Shown here: positions 20,266 to 31,889 of the stretch, one piece after another
How the letters are laid out: each line of letters starts with the position of its first letter
Numbering within the stretch: the stretch's first letter is position 1
Origin: Megaustenia siamemsis
Lineage: Eukaryota > Mollusca > Gastropoda > Stylommatophora > Ariophantidae
DNA: 64,000 nt
Assembly (NCBI GenBank): GCA_032433765.1
Contig: JAVIAB010000159.1
Span: forward strand, 1,116,001-1,180,000
Direction: 5' to 3'
Translations under genes and position numbers: made by a program
The notes under the pieces: generated by a model
Seen by the model: only the letters and a program-made list of their open reading frames with translations
Databases searched by the model: none
Told to the model about the DNA's origin: nothing

Positions 20266-22660
20266 TGTTCAATGACGCCCAGGTTGACAAAGTATGTCAG
20301 TGGTGTTCCAGCGACTTCCAGGTTGACGAACTCTGCCAGTGGTGTTCCAGCGACTCCCAGGTTGACAATGTCTGCTTGTGGTGTTCCAGCGACTCCCAGG
20401 TTGACAAAGTCTGTCAGTTGTGTTCTAGCGACCCCACGTTAACAATGTCTGCTAGTGGTGTCCCAGCGACTCCCAAATTGACAGAGTCTGCTAGTGGTGT
20501 TCCAGCGACTCCCAGGTTGACAAAGTCTGTCAGTGGTGTTCTAGCGACCCCACGTTAACAAAGTCTGCCAGTGGTGTTCCAGCGACTCCCAAGTTGACAA
20601 AGTCTGCTAGTGGTGTTCCAGCGACTCCAAGGTTGACAAAGTCTGCTAGTGGTGTTCCAGCGACTCCAAGGTTGACAAAGTCTGCTAGTGGTGTTCCAGC
20701 GACTCCAAGGTTGACAAAGTCTGCTAGTGGTGTTCCAGCGACTCCAAGGTTGACAAAGTCTGCTAGTGGTATTCCAGCGACTCCCAGGTTGACAAAGTCT
20801 GCTAGTGGTGTTTCAGCGACTCCCAGGTTGACAAAGTCTGCCAGTGGTGTTCCAGCGACTTCCAGGTTGACAAAGTCTGTCAGTGGTGTTCCAGCGACTC
20901 CCAGGTTGACAAAGTCTGCTAGTGGTGTTCCAGCGACTCCCAGGTTGACAAAGTCTGCTAGTGGTGTTCCAGCGATCCCAGGTTGACAAAGTCTGCAAGT
21001 GGTGTTTCAGCGACTCCCAGGTTGACAAAGTCTGCCAGGGGTGTTCCAGCGATCCCAGGTTGACAAAGTCTGCTAGTGGTGTTCCAGCGACTTCCAGGTT
21101 GACAAAGTCTGCCAGGGGTGTTCCAGCGATCCCAGGTTGACAAAGTCTGTCAGTGGTGAACCAGCGACCCCAGGTTGACGTAGTCTGCCAGTGGTGTTCC
21201 AGCGACTCCCAGGTTGACAAAGTCTGCTAGTGGTGTTCCAGCGACTTCCAGGTTGACAAAGTCTGCCAGGGGTGTTCCAGCGATCCCAGGTTGACAAAGT
21301 CTGTCAATGGTGAACCAGCGACCCCAGGTTGACGTAGTCTGCCAGTGATGTTCCAGCGACTCCCAGGTTGACAAAGTCTGCTAGTGATGTTCCAGCGACT
21401 CCCAGGTTGACGTAGTCTGCCAGTGATGTTCCAGCGACTCCAAGGTTGACAAAGTCTGCCAGTGATGTTCCAGCGACTCCCAGGTTGACAAAGTCTGCCA
21501 GTGATGTTCCAGCGACTCCCAGGTTGACGTAGTCTGCCAGTGATGTTCCAGCGACTCCCAGGTTGACAAAGTCTGCTAGTGATGTTCCAGCGACTCCAAG
21601 GTTGACAAAGTCTGCTAGTGATGTTCCAGCGACTCCCAGGTTGACAAAGTCTGCTAGTGATGTTCCAGCGACTCCAAGGTTGACAAAGTCTGCTAGTGAT
21701 GTTCCAGCGAGTCCAAGGTTGACAAAGTCTGCTAGTGATGTTCCAGCGACTCCAAGGTTGACAAAGTCTGCTAGTGATGTTCCAGCGACTCCCAGGTTGA
21801 CAAAGTCTGCTAGTGATGTTCCAGCGACTCCCAGGTTGACAAAGTCTGCTAGTGATGTTCCAGCGACTCCAAGGTTGACAAAGTCTGCTAGTGATGTTCC
21901 AGCGACTCCCAGGTTGACAAAGTCTGCCAGTGGTGTTCCAGCGACTCCAAGGTTGACAAAGTCTGCTAGTGGTGTTCCAGCGACTTCTAGGTTGACAAAG
22001 TCTGCCAGGGGTGTTCCAGCGATCCCAGGTTGACAAAGTCTGTCAGTGGTGAACCAGCGATCCCAGGTTGACGTAGTCTGCCAGTGATGTTCCAGCGACT
22101 CCCAGGTTGACAAAGTCTGCTAGTGGTGTTCCAGCGACTTCCAGGTTGACAAAGTCTGCCAGGGGTGTTCCAGCGATCCCAGGTTGACAAAGTCTGTCAA
22201 TGGTGAACCAGCGACCCCAGGTTGACGTAGTCTGCCAGTGATGTTCCAGCGACTCCCAGGTTGACAAAGTCTGCTAGTGATATTCCAGCGACTCCCAGGT
22301 TGACAAAGTCTACTAGTGGTGTTCCAGCGACTTCCAGGTTGACGTAGTCTGCCAGTGATGTTCCAGCGACCCCAGGTTGACAAATTCTGCCAGTGGTATT
22401 CCAGCGACTCCCAGGTTGACGTAGTCTGCTAGTGGTGTTCCAGCGACTCCCAGGTTGACGTAGTCTGCCAGTGATGTCCCAATGACCCCAAGGTTGACGA
22501 AATCTGCCAGTGATGCTCCAATGACGCCTAGGCTGACGAGCTTTGCCAGTGGTATCCTAGCGACCCCCAGCTTAACTAAGTCTGCCGGAGATGCCCCAAC
22601 GACCCCTAGATTGACGACGTCTGCCAGTGGTACCCCATCGACCCCTAAGGTTATGGAACG
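20266..22660. repeat. 39/38-bp satellite, subfamily B, about 61 copies
   Basis: The unit is CCAGCGACTCCCAGGTTGAC plus AAAGTCTGCTAGTGGTGTT. It shares the GGTTGAC.AAGTCTG..AGTGGTG half with subfamily A. Occasional 38-bp copies (CCAGCGATCCCAGG) and GAACCAGCG variants recur every few units near 21040-21340 and 22010-22230, so blocks of several units were duplicated together. Copies decay towards 22660. Confidence 0.97.
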
Positions 22661-22684
22661 AAGAAGATGACTATGATACAACAA

Positions 22685-25425
22685 AGACGACAGAGGAGCT
22701 TACAACAACAGTGTTAGAAACCTTTGAGTGTATGGTAGGGAGGAGCTTACAACAACAGTGTTAGAAACCTTTGAGTGTATGGTAGGGAGGAGGAGCTTAC
22801 AACAACAGTGTTAGAAACCTTTGAGTGTATGGTAGGGAGGAGCTTACAACAACAGTGTTAGAAACCTTTGAGTGTATGGTAGGGAGGAGCTTACAACAAC
22901 AGTGTTAGAAACCTTTGAGTGTATGGTAGGGAGGAGCTTACAACAACAGTGTTAGAAACCTTGAGTGTATGGTAGGGAGGAGCTTACAACAACAGTGTTA
23001 GAAACCTTTGAGTGTATGGTAGGGAGGAGCTTACAACAACAGTGTTAGAAACCTTGAGTGTATGGTAGGGAGGAGCTTACAACAACAGTGTTAGAAACCT
23101 TTGAGTGTATGGTAGGGAGGAGGAGCTCACAACAACAGTGTTAGAAACCTTTGAGTGTATGGTAGGGAGGAGGAGCTTACAACAACAGTGTTAGAAACCT
23201 TTGAGTGTATGGTAGGGAGGAGCTTACAACAACAGTGTTAGAAACCTTTGAGTGTATGGTAGGGAGGAGCTTACAACAACAGTGTTAGAAACCTTTGAGT
23301 GTATGGTAGGGAGGAGGAGCTTACAACAACAGTGTTAGAAACCTTTGAGTGTATGGTAGGGAGGAGGAGCTTACAACAACAGTGTTAGAAACCTTTGAGT
23401 GTATGGTAGGGAGGAGCTTACAACAACAGTGTTAGAAACCTTTGAGTGTATGGTAGGGAGGAGCTTACAACAACAGTGTTAGAAACCTTTGAGTGTATGG
23501 TAGGGAGGAGGAGCTTACAACAACAGTGTTAGAAACCTTTGAGTGTATGGTAGGGAGGAGGAGCTCACAACAACAGGGTTAGAAACCTTTGAGTGTATGG
23601 TAGGGAGGAGGAGCTCACAACAACAGTGTTAGAAACCTTTGAGTGTATGGTAGGGAGGAGGAGCTCACAACAACAGTGTTAGAAACCTTTGAGTGTATGG
23701 TAGGGAGGAGGAGCTTACAACAACAGTGTTAGAAACCTTTGAGTGTATGGTAGGGAGGAGCTTACAACAACAGTGTTAGAAACCTTTGAGTGTATGGTAG
23801 GGAGGAGGAGCTTACAACAACAGTGTTAGAAACCTTTGAGTGTATGGTAGGGAGGAGGAGCTTACAACAACAGTGTTAGAAACCTTTGAGTGTATGGTAG
23901 GGAGGAGCTTACAACAACAGTGTTAGAAACCTTTGAGTGTATGGTAGGGAGGAGCTTATAACAACAGTGTTAGAAACCTTTGAGTGTATGGTAGGGAGGA
24001 GGAGCTCACAACAACAGTGTTAGAAACCTTTGAGTGTATGGTAGGGAGGAGGAGCTCACAACAACAGTGTTAGAAACCTTTGAGTGTATGGTAGGGAGGA
24101 GGAGCTTACAACAACAGTGTTAGAAACCTTTGAGTGTATGGTAGGGAGGAGGAGCTCACAACAACAGTGTTAGAAACCTTTGAGTGTATGGTAGGGAGGA
24201 GGAGCTCACAACAACAGTGTTAGAAACCTTTGAGTGTATGGTAGGGAGGAGGAGCTCACAACAACAGTGTTAGAAACCTTTGAGTGTATGGTAGGGAGGA
24301 GGAGCTTACAACAACAGTGTTAGAAACCTTTGAGTGTATGGTAGGGAGGAGCTTACAACAACAGTGTTAGAAACCTTTGAGTGTATGGTAGGGAGGAGGA
24401 GCTTACAACAACAGTGTTAGAAACCTTTGAGTGTATGGTAGGGAGGAGCTTACAACAACAGTGTTAGAAACCTTTGAGTGTATGGTAGGGAGGAGCTTAC
24501 AACAACAGTGTTAGAAACCTTTGAGTGTATGGTAGGGAGGAGCTTACAACAACAGTGTTAGAAACCTTTGAGTGTATGGTAGGGAGGAGGAGCTCACAAC
24601 AACAGTGTTAGAAACCTTTGAGTGTATGGTAGGGAGGAGGAGCTTACAACAACAGTGTTAGAAACCTTTGAGTGTATGGTAGGGAGGAGGAGCTTACAAC
24701 AACAGTGTTAGAAACCTTTGAGTGTATGGTAGGGAGGAGGAGCTTACAACAACAGTGTTAGAAACCTTTGAGTGTATGGTAGGGAGGAGGAGCTTACAAC
24801 AACAGTGTTAGAAACCTTTGAGTGTATGGTAGGGAGGAGCTTACAACAACAGTGTTAGAAACCTTTGAGTGTATGGTAGGGAGGAGGAGCTTACAACAAC
24901 AGTGTTAGAAACCTTTGAGTGTATGGTAGGGAGGAGGAGCTTACAACAACAGTGTTAGAAACCTTTGAGTGTATGGTAGGGAGGAGGAGCTTACATCAAC
25001 AGTGTTAGAAACCTTTGAGTGTATGGTAGGGAGGAGGAGCTTACAACAACAGTGTTAGAAACCTTTGAGTGTATGGTAGGGAGGAGCTTACAACAACAGT
25101 GTTAGAAACCTTTGAGTGTATGGTAGGGAGGAGCTTACAACAACAGTGTTAGAAACCTTTGAGTGTATGGTAGGGAGGAGCTTACAACAACAGTGTTAGA
25201 AACCTTTGAGTGTATGGTAGGGAGGAGCTTACAACAACAGTGTTAGAAACCTTTGAGTGTATGGTAGGGAGGAGCTTACAACAACAGTGTTAGAAACCTT
25301 TGAGTGTATGGTAGGGAGGAGCTTACAACAACAGTGTTAGAAACCTTTGAGTGTATGGTAGGGAGGAGCTTACAACAACAGTGTTAGAAACCTTTGAGTG
25401 TATGGTAGGGAGGAGCTTACAACAA
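22685..25425. repeat. 47/50-bp array, about 56 copies
   Basis: The unit is GAGCTTACAACAACAGTGTT plus AGAAACCTTTGAGTGTATGG and TAGGGAG, with or without an extra AGG. Copies are almost identical, with rare single-base changes, so the array is young. It sits between satellite B and the next array. Confidence 0.97.
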
Positions 25426-25599
25426 TGTTTTCCAGACGCTGAAACCATGTCTGGTGTTAGCTTAAAGTAAAGTTTGTTTTTGTATCAAAATTTGGTTTTG
25501 TTAGTGATCAATGATGAGCTGGGCATACGCTTGTCATTACGTTCAGGGTTGGAGCACAAACTGAAGAAATGGGACAGTTCTGGGCCGTCTTTGTGATAC

Positions 25600-26567
25600 C
25601 AATATTGTGAAGATTTATTCTGGGCCTTCTTATTGACACCAGCATTGTGAAGATGAGATTTATGCTGGGCGCTCTTATTGATACCAACATTGTGAAGATT
25701 TATTCTGGGCCTTCTTATTGATACCAACATTGTGAAGATTTATTCTGGGCCTTCTTATTGATACCAACATTGTGAAGATTTATTCTGGGCCTTCTTATTG
25801 ATACCAACATTGTGAAGATTTATTCTGGGCCTTCTTATTGATACCAATATTGTGAAGATTTATTCTGGGCCTTCTTATTGATACCAATATTGTGAAGATT
25901 TATTCTGGGCCTTCTTATTGATACCAACATTGTGAAGATTTATTCTGGGCCTTCTTATTGATACCAACATTGTGAAGATTTATTCTGGGCCTTCTTATTG
26001 ATACCAACATTGTGAAGGTTTATTATGGGCCTTCTTATTGATACTAACATTGTGAAGATAAGATTTATGCTGGGCCCTCTATTGACACCAACATTGTGAA
26101 GATGATATTTATGCTGGGCCCTCTATTGACACCAACATTGTGAAGATGATATTTATGCTTGGCCCTCTATTGACACAAACATTGTGAAGATAAGATATAT
26201 GCTGGGCCCTCTATTGACACAAACATTGTGAAGATGAGATTTATGCTGGCCCTCTATTGACACAAACATTGTGAAGATGAGATTTATGCTGGGCCCTCTA
26301 TTGACACAAACATTGTGAAGATGAGATTTATGCTGGGCCCTCTATTGACACAAACATTGTGAAGATGAGATTTATGCTGGGCCCTCTATTGACACCAACA
26401 TTGTGAAGATGAGATTTATGCTGGGCCCTCTATTGACACAAACATTGTGAAGATGAGATTTATGCTGGGCTCTCTTATTGATAACAACATTGTGAAGATG
26501 AGATTTATGCTGGGCTCTCTTATTGATACCAACATTGTGAAAATGATATTTATACTGGGTCCTCCTA
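25600..26567. repeat. 40/43-bp array (AAGATTTATTCTGGGC family)
   Basis: About ten 40-bp units (CTTCTTATTGATACCAACAT plus TGTGAAGATTTATTCTGGGC) are followed by about twelve 43-bp units with GATGAGATTTATGCTGGGCC. The same family resumes at 27134 after an intervening block. Confidence 0.95.
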
Positions 26568-27133
26568 TCGATTCCAGCGACTCGCATGTTGACAGACTCT
26601 GCCAGTGGTGTTCCAGCGACTCGCATGTTGACAGACTCTGCCAGTGGTGTTCCAGCGACTCGCAGGTTGACAAACTCTGCCAGTGGTGTTCCAGCGACTC
26701 GCAGGTTGACAGACTCTGCCAGTGGTGTTCCAGCGACTCGCATGTTGACAAACTCTGCCAGTGGTGTTCCAGCGACTCGCAGGTTGACAGACTCTGCCAG
26801 TGGTGTTCCAGCGACTCGCAGGTTGACAAACTCTGCCAGTGGTGTTCCAGCGACTCGCAGGTTGACAAACTCTGCCAGTGGTGTTCCAGCGACTCGCAGG
26901 TTGACAAACTCTGCCAGTGGTGTTCCAGCGACTCGCAGGTTGACAGATTCTGCCAGTGGTGTTCCAGCGACTCGCAGGTTGACAAACTCTGCCAGTGGTG
27001 TTCCAGCGACTCGCATGTTGACAGACTCTGCCAGTGGTGTTCCAGCGACTCGCATGTTGACAGACTCTGCCAGTGGTGTTCCAGCGACTCGCATGTTGAC
27101 AGACTCTGCCAGTGGTGTTCCAGCGACTCCCAG
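26568..27133. repeat. 39-bp satellite, subfamily C, about 14 copies
   Basis: The unit is CCAGCGACTCGCAGGTTGAC plus AGACTCTGCCAGTGGTGTT, clearly related to subfamily B 4 kb away. It lies inside the 40-45-bp array, with sharp junctions near 26568 (ATCGATT|CCAGCGA) and 27133 (TCCCAGT|GAAGATG). Confidence 0.95.
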
Positions 27134-27560
27134 TGAAGATGAGATTTATGCTGGGCGCTCTTATTGATACAAACATTTTGAAGATGAGATTTATGCTGGG
27201 CGCTCTTATTGATACAAACATTTTGAAGATGAGATTTATGCTGGGCGCTCTTATTGATACAAACATTTTGAAGATGAGATTTATGCTGGGCGCTCTTATT
27301 GATACAAACATTTTGAAGATGAGATTTATGCTGGGCGCTCTTATTGATACAAACATTTTGAAGATGAGATTTATGCTGGGCGCTCTTATTGATACAAACA
27401 TTTGAAGATGAGATTTATGCTGGGTCCTCTTATTGATACTAAAATTGTGAAGATGAGATTTATGCTGGGTCCTCTTATTGATACTAAAATTGTGAAGATG
27501 AGATTTATTACTGGGCCCTCTTATTGATACCAGCATATTAAAGATTAGATTTATTTTGTT
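27134..27560. repeat. 45-bp array, continuation of the GATGAGATTTATGCTGGG family
   Basis: About nine units of GATGAGATTTATGCTGGGCG plus CTCTTATTGATACAAACATTTTGAA. Later copies drift. Confidence 0.95.
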
Positions 27561-27611
27561 CAATTTTATCGATACCAACATTGTCAATATGAGATTTTTG
27601 TTGTCAGGTCC

Positions 27612-27884
27612 AGATTTCAGTGTCTGTTACAGACGACTTCAGTGTCTGCTACAAACTTCAGTGTCTGCTACTAACTTCAGTGTCTGCTACTAACTTCAGT
27701 GTCTGCTACAAACTTCAGTGTCTGCTACTAACTTCAGTGTCTGCTACTAACTTCAGTGTCTGCTACAAACTTCAGTGTCTGCTACTAACTTCAGTGTCTG
27801 CTACAGATTTCAGTGTCTGCTACAGACGTCAGTGTCTGCTACAGACGTCAGTGTCTGCTACAGACGTCAGTGCCTGCAACAGAA
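27612..27884. repeat. 19-bp tandem array, about 14 copies
   Basis: The unit is TTCAGTGTCTGCTACTAAC with variants ACAGACG. It abuts the LINE that follows. Confidence 0.95.
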
Positions 27885-29065
27885 TTCTGTGCTTATTGCG
27901 AACTTAAAGCTATCACGGAACCAGCCAAACATCAATAAAAGTATCGAGTATGCTCTGGCAATTCTTACTCTCAGTACGACTCAAATTGACAAGCCGGAGA
28001 AAATACAGAATTAAGCCATGCGGATTATCTTGGGGTGTACGAGGGACACACCCTGTGTAGCAATGATGTATCTTCTTGACTTTCCAACCATGGATGACAG
28101 AATCAAGATCTAGAGGGCACGAGCATACTTGAAGATTAGTGCAGATAAAGAGCATCCAATGCATCACGAAGACACAGGGAAATGTGACAGGCTAAAAAGA
28201 GGCAAATCATGGGTGGGCCGAGCAGAAGATGTCATCAAACAGGTCTGTGGGCTTACCAATATCAACGCTGGCGAGGAGTGGATACCTGCGCCTACGTCAT
28301 TCAAGGGGACATTCTCGTGTATTGTCACACTCGACAGGAAAAGTAGGGAACAGAACTCAGTCGTGGTCAATGCTGAGGTCAACGGTCTCATCTGCGATAA
28401 CACCAATGAGAAAGATGCAGTCATCTATACAGATGGATCTGTAATACGACACCAAAGAAGTGCATGGACATTTACAGCACGCTCGGCAGGCAGAATAATC
28501 AAAGAAGACAGTGGTGCATACGAGTAGCATGACGATGCAGGTGATGGCAGTGCCCACATTCAAATGGTTAGAGTCACAAGATTACACCCATGCCTGTATA
28601 CTGAGTGATTCGATGAGCATGATAAAAAAGTGGAAGCGGGCTCTGTACGCATGCAATGGTTAGAGTCATTGCAGAAGACAAAAATACGTAAAATCACCTT
28701 TGTCTATGTCCCTGAACATGCGGGAGTACGGGGAAATGAAAGAGCGGACAGGTTGGCTAGCTGCACTGTCGTTGAGGACGGTCAACCAATGGATCGGCCG
28801 GACATCATCAGTCCCCTTCGAGATGTGGGAAGAGCACAGGACTTTGACAAACACAGATCCACGTCACTTCTTCGGATGATGGAAATGGGAGTTAAGATGG
28901 GCACATCCAGAAATGAAAAACTTAGTGGTCAGCATAGAACTGGAGTCGTCAGTCGCTGGACACTGAGGGAATTGCTGAGGAGGGGATCTGAGCACCTATG
29001 GACATGTTCGGAGTGCAATGATGATGACCCGCAAATAACTCAAATAACTCAAATAACTCAATAAC
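27885..29065 (+). mobile_element. RNase H-type LINE fragment (end of RT to RNase H)
   Basis: The frames encode, in order, IQN.AMRIILGCTRDTPCV and LLDFPTMDDRIKI (RT thumb/connection), LKRGKSWVGRAEDVIKQVCG, then an RNase H domain that starts at AVIYTDGSV (near 28419; the D of YTDGS is the first catalytic acid) and ends with TFVYVPEHAGVRGNERADRL (near 28700-28755; the D before RLA is a catalytic acid). One stop near 28109 and a frame change near 28530 break it. It ends in repeats of AAATAACTC at 29034-29068. Homologous pieces are at 1-508, 7285-8925, 41826-42100 and 48370-48600. Confidence 0.85.
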
Positions 29066-29159
29066 TCAATCAGTAAAAGGAAATGAGGGAGGAAAGAAGT
29101 AAATTATGAATCGGGAGACATTCTGAGCTTTCCCTATAATAATTTCTTGTATTGTTATA

Positions 29160-29890
29160 CCTGGTATCTGTCTGAACTAGCGCTTCATATAGCTTGTTGT
29201 ATCACATAGACCCTCATCCGTCTGGAACTAGTTCTTGTTATAATCTTTTAAATCACTTAGATTTTCAGTCCAACTGGAACTAGTTCTTTCTATTGTGTGT
29301 TATGTCACTAAGACACTTAATCCGCATAGAACTAGTTCTTTCTATTGTGTGTTATGTCACTTAGACACTTAATCCGCATAGAACTAGTTCTTTCTATTGT
29401 ATGTTATGTCACTAAGACACTTAATCCGCATAGAACTAGTTCTTTCTATTGTGTGTTATGTCACTTAGACACTTAATCCGCATAGAACTAGTTCTTTCTA
29501 TTGTGTGTTATGTCACTAAGACACTTAATCCGCATAGAACTAGTTCTTTCTAGTGTGTGTTATGTCACCTAGACACTTAATCCGCATAGAACTAGTTCTT
29601 TCTATTGTGTGTTATGTCACTTAGACACTTAATCCGCATAGAACTAGTTCTTTCTATTTTGTGTTATGTCACTTAGACACTTAATCCGCATAAAACTAGT
29701 TCTTTCTATTGTGTGTTATGTCACTTAGACACTTAATCCGCATAGAACTAGTTCTTTCTATTGTGTGTTATGTCACTTAGACACTTAATCCGCAAAAAAC
29801 TAGTTCTTTCTATTGTATATTATAACACTTAGACATTTAGTCCGTATAGAACTAATTCTTGTTATAGTCTGTTATGTCATTTAGACCCTC
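29160..29890. repeat. 52-bp tandem array, about 13 copies
   Basis: The unit is GTCACTTAGACACTTAATCC plus GCATAGAACTAGTTCTTTCT and ATTGTGTGTTAT. It contains the short palindrome AACTAGTT. Edge copies are diverged. Confidence 0.95.
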
Positions 29891-30440
29891 ATATCGCCTG
29901 GTAATAGTCGTCTTTATCTCCCCGCACAGCGCGCTCTATTCGGACATCTCCCCTTTCAGCGTGATTCACTCTCAGCCTATCCAATGACCTAAGTTCACAT
30001 TTATCTCATGAATCACTTTTACGTCCTGACTCCCTGAGAGCACTGAGAATGTCAGACCGGTCCATTCTCCACACAAGCTAATCCAGGGAGTCTCCTCGTT
30101 TATTCCCTCTAACGCCCGAATGTGCTGGCACAAAAGTGAAGCAGATTTTATTTTGATTTCGTATCTTTGGAGATTCCAACCACTACATTTGGAAAGTTAA
30201 TTCTATATTCCTGAGCAGAGTCGCAGATTCAATGAGATAGCGTAGATGGGAAATAGTCTATGTATCAAGCCAAGCTATTGCCTTAGTTACTGCCATGACT
30301 TCCATCGTCAAACCACATGCAGTCAAAGAAATGGTAGACCTCTACCTCGACACATACCACCGCACCCCAGACTGGAACAGTGAAATGTTACAAGAATCAT
30401 CGTATCCTAACAACTAACAAGCTCCATCTATTCCTAACAA
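29891..30440. other. Unclassified region
   Basis: Some stops-broken LINE-like pieces may be present (for example CATACCACCGCACCCCAGACTGG near 30350), but no confident match can be made by eye. Confidence 0.3.
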
Positions 30441-30444
30441 CTGA

Positions 30445-31570
30445 ACAGCTCCACCTATTCCAAATAATTTATCGACGAGATCCATCTATCCTAAACAGAT
30501 GACCCATGACATCCATCTATATCAAACAAATGACCCACAAGATCCATCTATATCAAACAAATGACCCACAAGATCCATCTATCCCAAACAAATGACCCAC
30601 GAAATTCATCTATCCGAAACACATGAGCCACGAGATCAATCTATCCCAAAAGAGTGACCCACAAGATCCATCTATCCCAAACAAATGACCCACGAGATCC
30701 ATCTATCCCAAACAAATGACCACAAGATCCATCTATACGAAACACATGAGCCACGAGATCCATCTATCCCAAACAAATGACCCACAAGATCCATCTGTCT
30801 CAAACAAATGAGCCACGAGATCCATCTATCCCAAACAAATGACCCACAAGATTCATCTATCCCAATCAAATGACCCACAAGATCCATCTATCCGAAACAC
30901 ATGAGCCACGAGATCAATCTATCCCAAAAGAGTGACCCACAAGATCCATCTATCCCAAACAAATGACCCACGAGATTCATCTATCTCAAACAAATGACCC
31001 ACAAGATCCATCTATCTCAAACGAATGACCCACAGGATCCATCTATCCGAAACACATGAGCCACGAGATTCATCTATCCCAAACAAATGACCCACGAGAT
31101 TCATCTATCTCAAACAAATGACCCACAAGATCCATCTATCCGAAACACATGAGCCACGAGATCAATCTATCCCAAAAGAGTGACCCACAAGATCCATCTA
31201 TCCCAAACAAATGACCCACGAGATTCATCTATCTCAAACAAATGACCCACAAGATCCATCTATCCGAAACACATGAGCCACGAGATCAATCTATCCTAAA
31301 AGAGTGACCCACAAGATCCATCTACCCCAAACAAATGACCCACGAGATTCATCTATCTCAAACAAATGACCCACAAGATCCATCTATACGAAACACATCA
31401 GCCACGAGATCAATCTATCCCAAAAGAGTGACCCACGAGATCCATCTATCCCATACAAATGACCCACGAGATTCATCTATCCCAATCAAATGACCCACAA
31501 AATCCATCTATCCGAAACACATGAGCCACGAGATCAATCTATCCCAAAAGAGTGACCCACAAGATCCATC
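30445..31570. repeat. 31-bp tandem array, about 36 copies
   Basis: The unit is GACCCACAAGATCCATCTAT plus CCCAAACAAAT. Variants such as GAAACACATGAGCCACGAG and CAAAAGAGTG recur in a regular order every four to five units between 30900 and 31560, which marks higher-order duplication. Confidence 0.95.
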
Positions 31571-31735
31571 CAATATGTACTTAGCTTTCTATGATGTGTC
31601 ATTTGTGTACATTCAAGAATGATGCGTACATAGCTCTGTGTGATGTGTCATTTGTGTGCAATTATGAATGTTGGGTACATAGCTCTGTATGATGCGTCAT
31701 TTGTTCACCCAAAGATAATGCACATAGCCTCGTTG
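31571..31735. repeat. About 57-bp repeat, three copies
   Basis: Three diverged copies contain TACATAGCTCTGTGTGATGT and GTCATTTGTG. Confidence 0.85.
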
Positions 31736-31889
31736 TGTATCATTTCCAGTTTTTCTATTAACGTTTGTGAGAACAGTTAGAGCATATTCAATCGGAGCAA
31801 AGATTCAGCCCCTGATGTAGAAGAACATGATGATTGCTCATAGTGTGCTGATGCCATTAGCAGCATCGTAACCAAGTCCCTTCTAGTTT

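Noticed and set aside
18130..20290. Open frames of 404 to 708 residues on both strands
   Set aside because: They are produced by the 39-bp satellite unit length. Frames on both strands are equally open and no start, splice or conservation signal supports a protein.
22685..25425. CRISPR-like array
   Set aside because: All of the unit is repeated; there are no variable spacers and the DNA is clearly animal.
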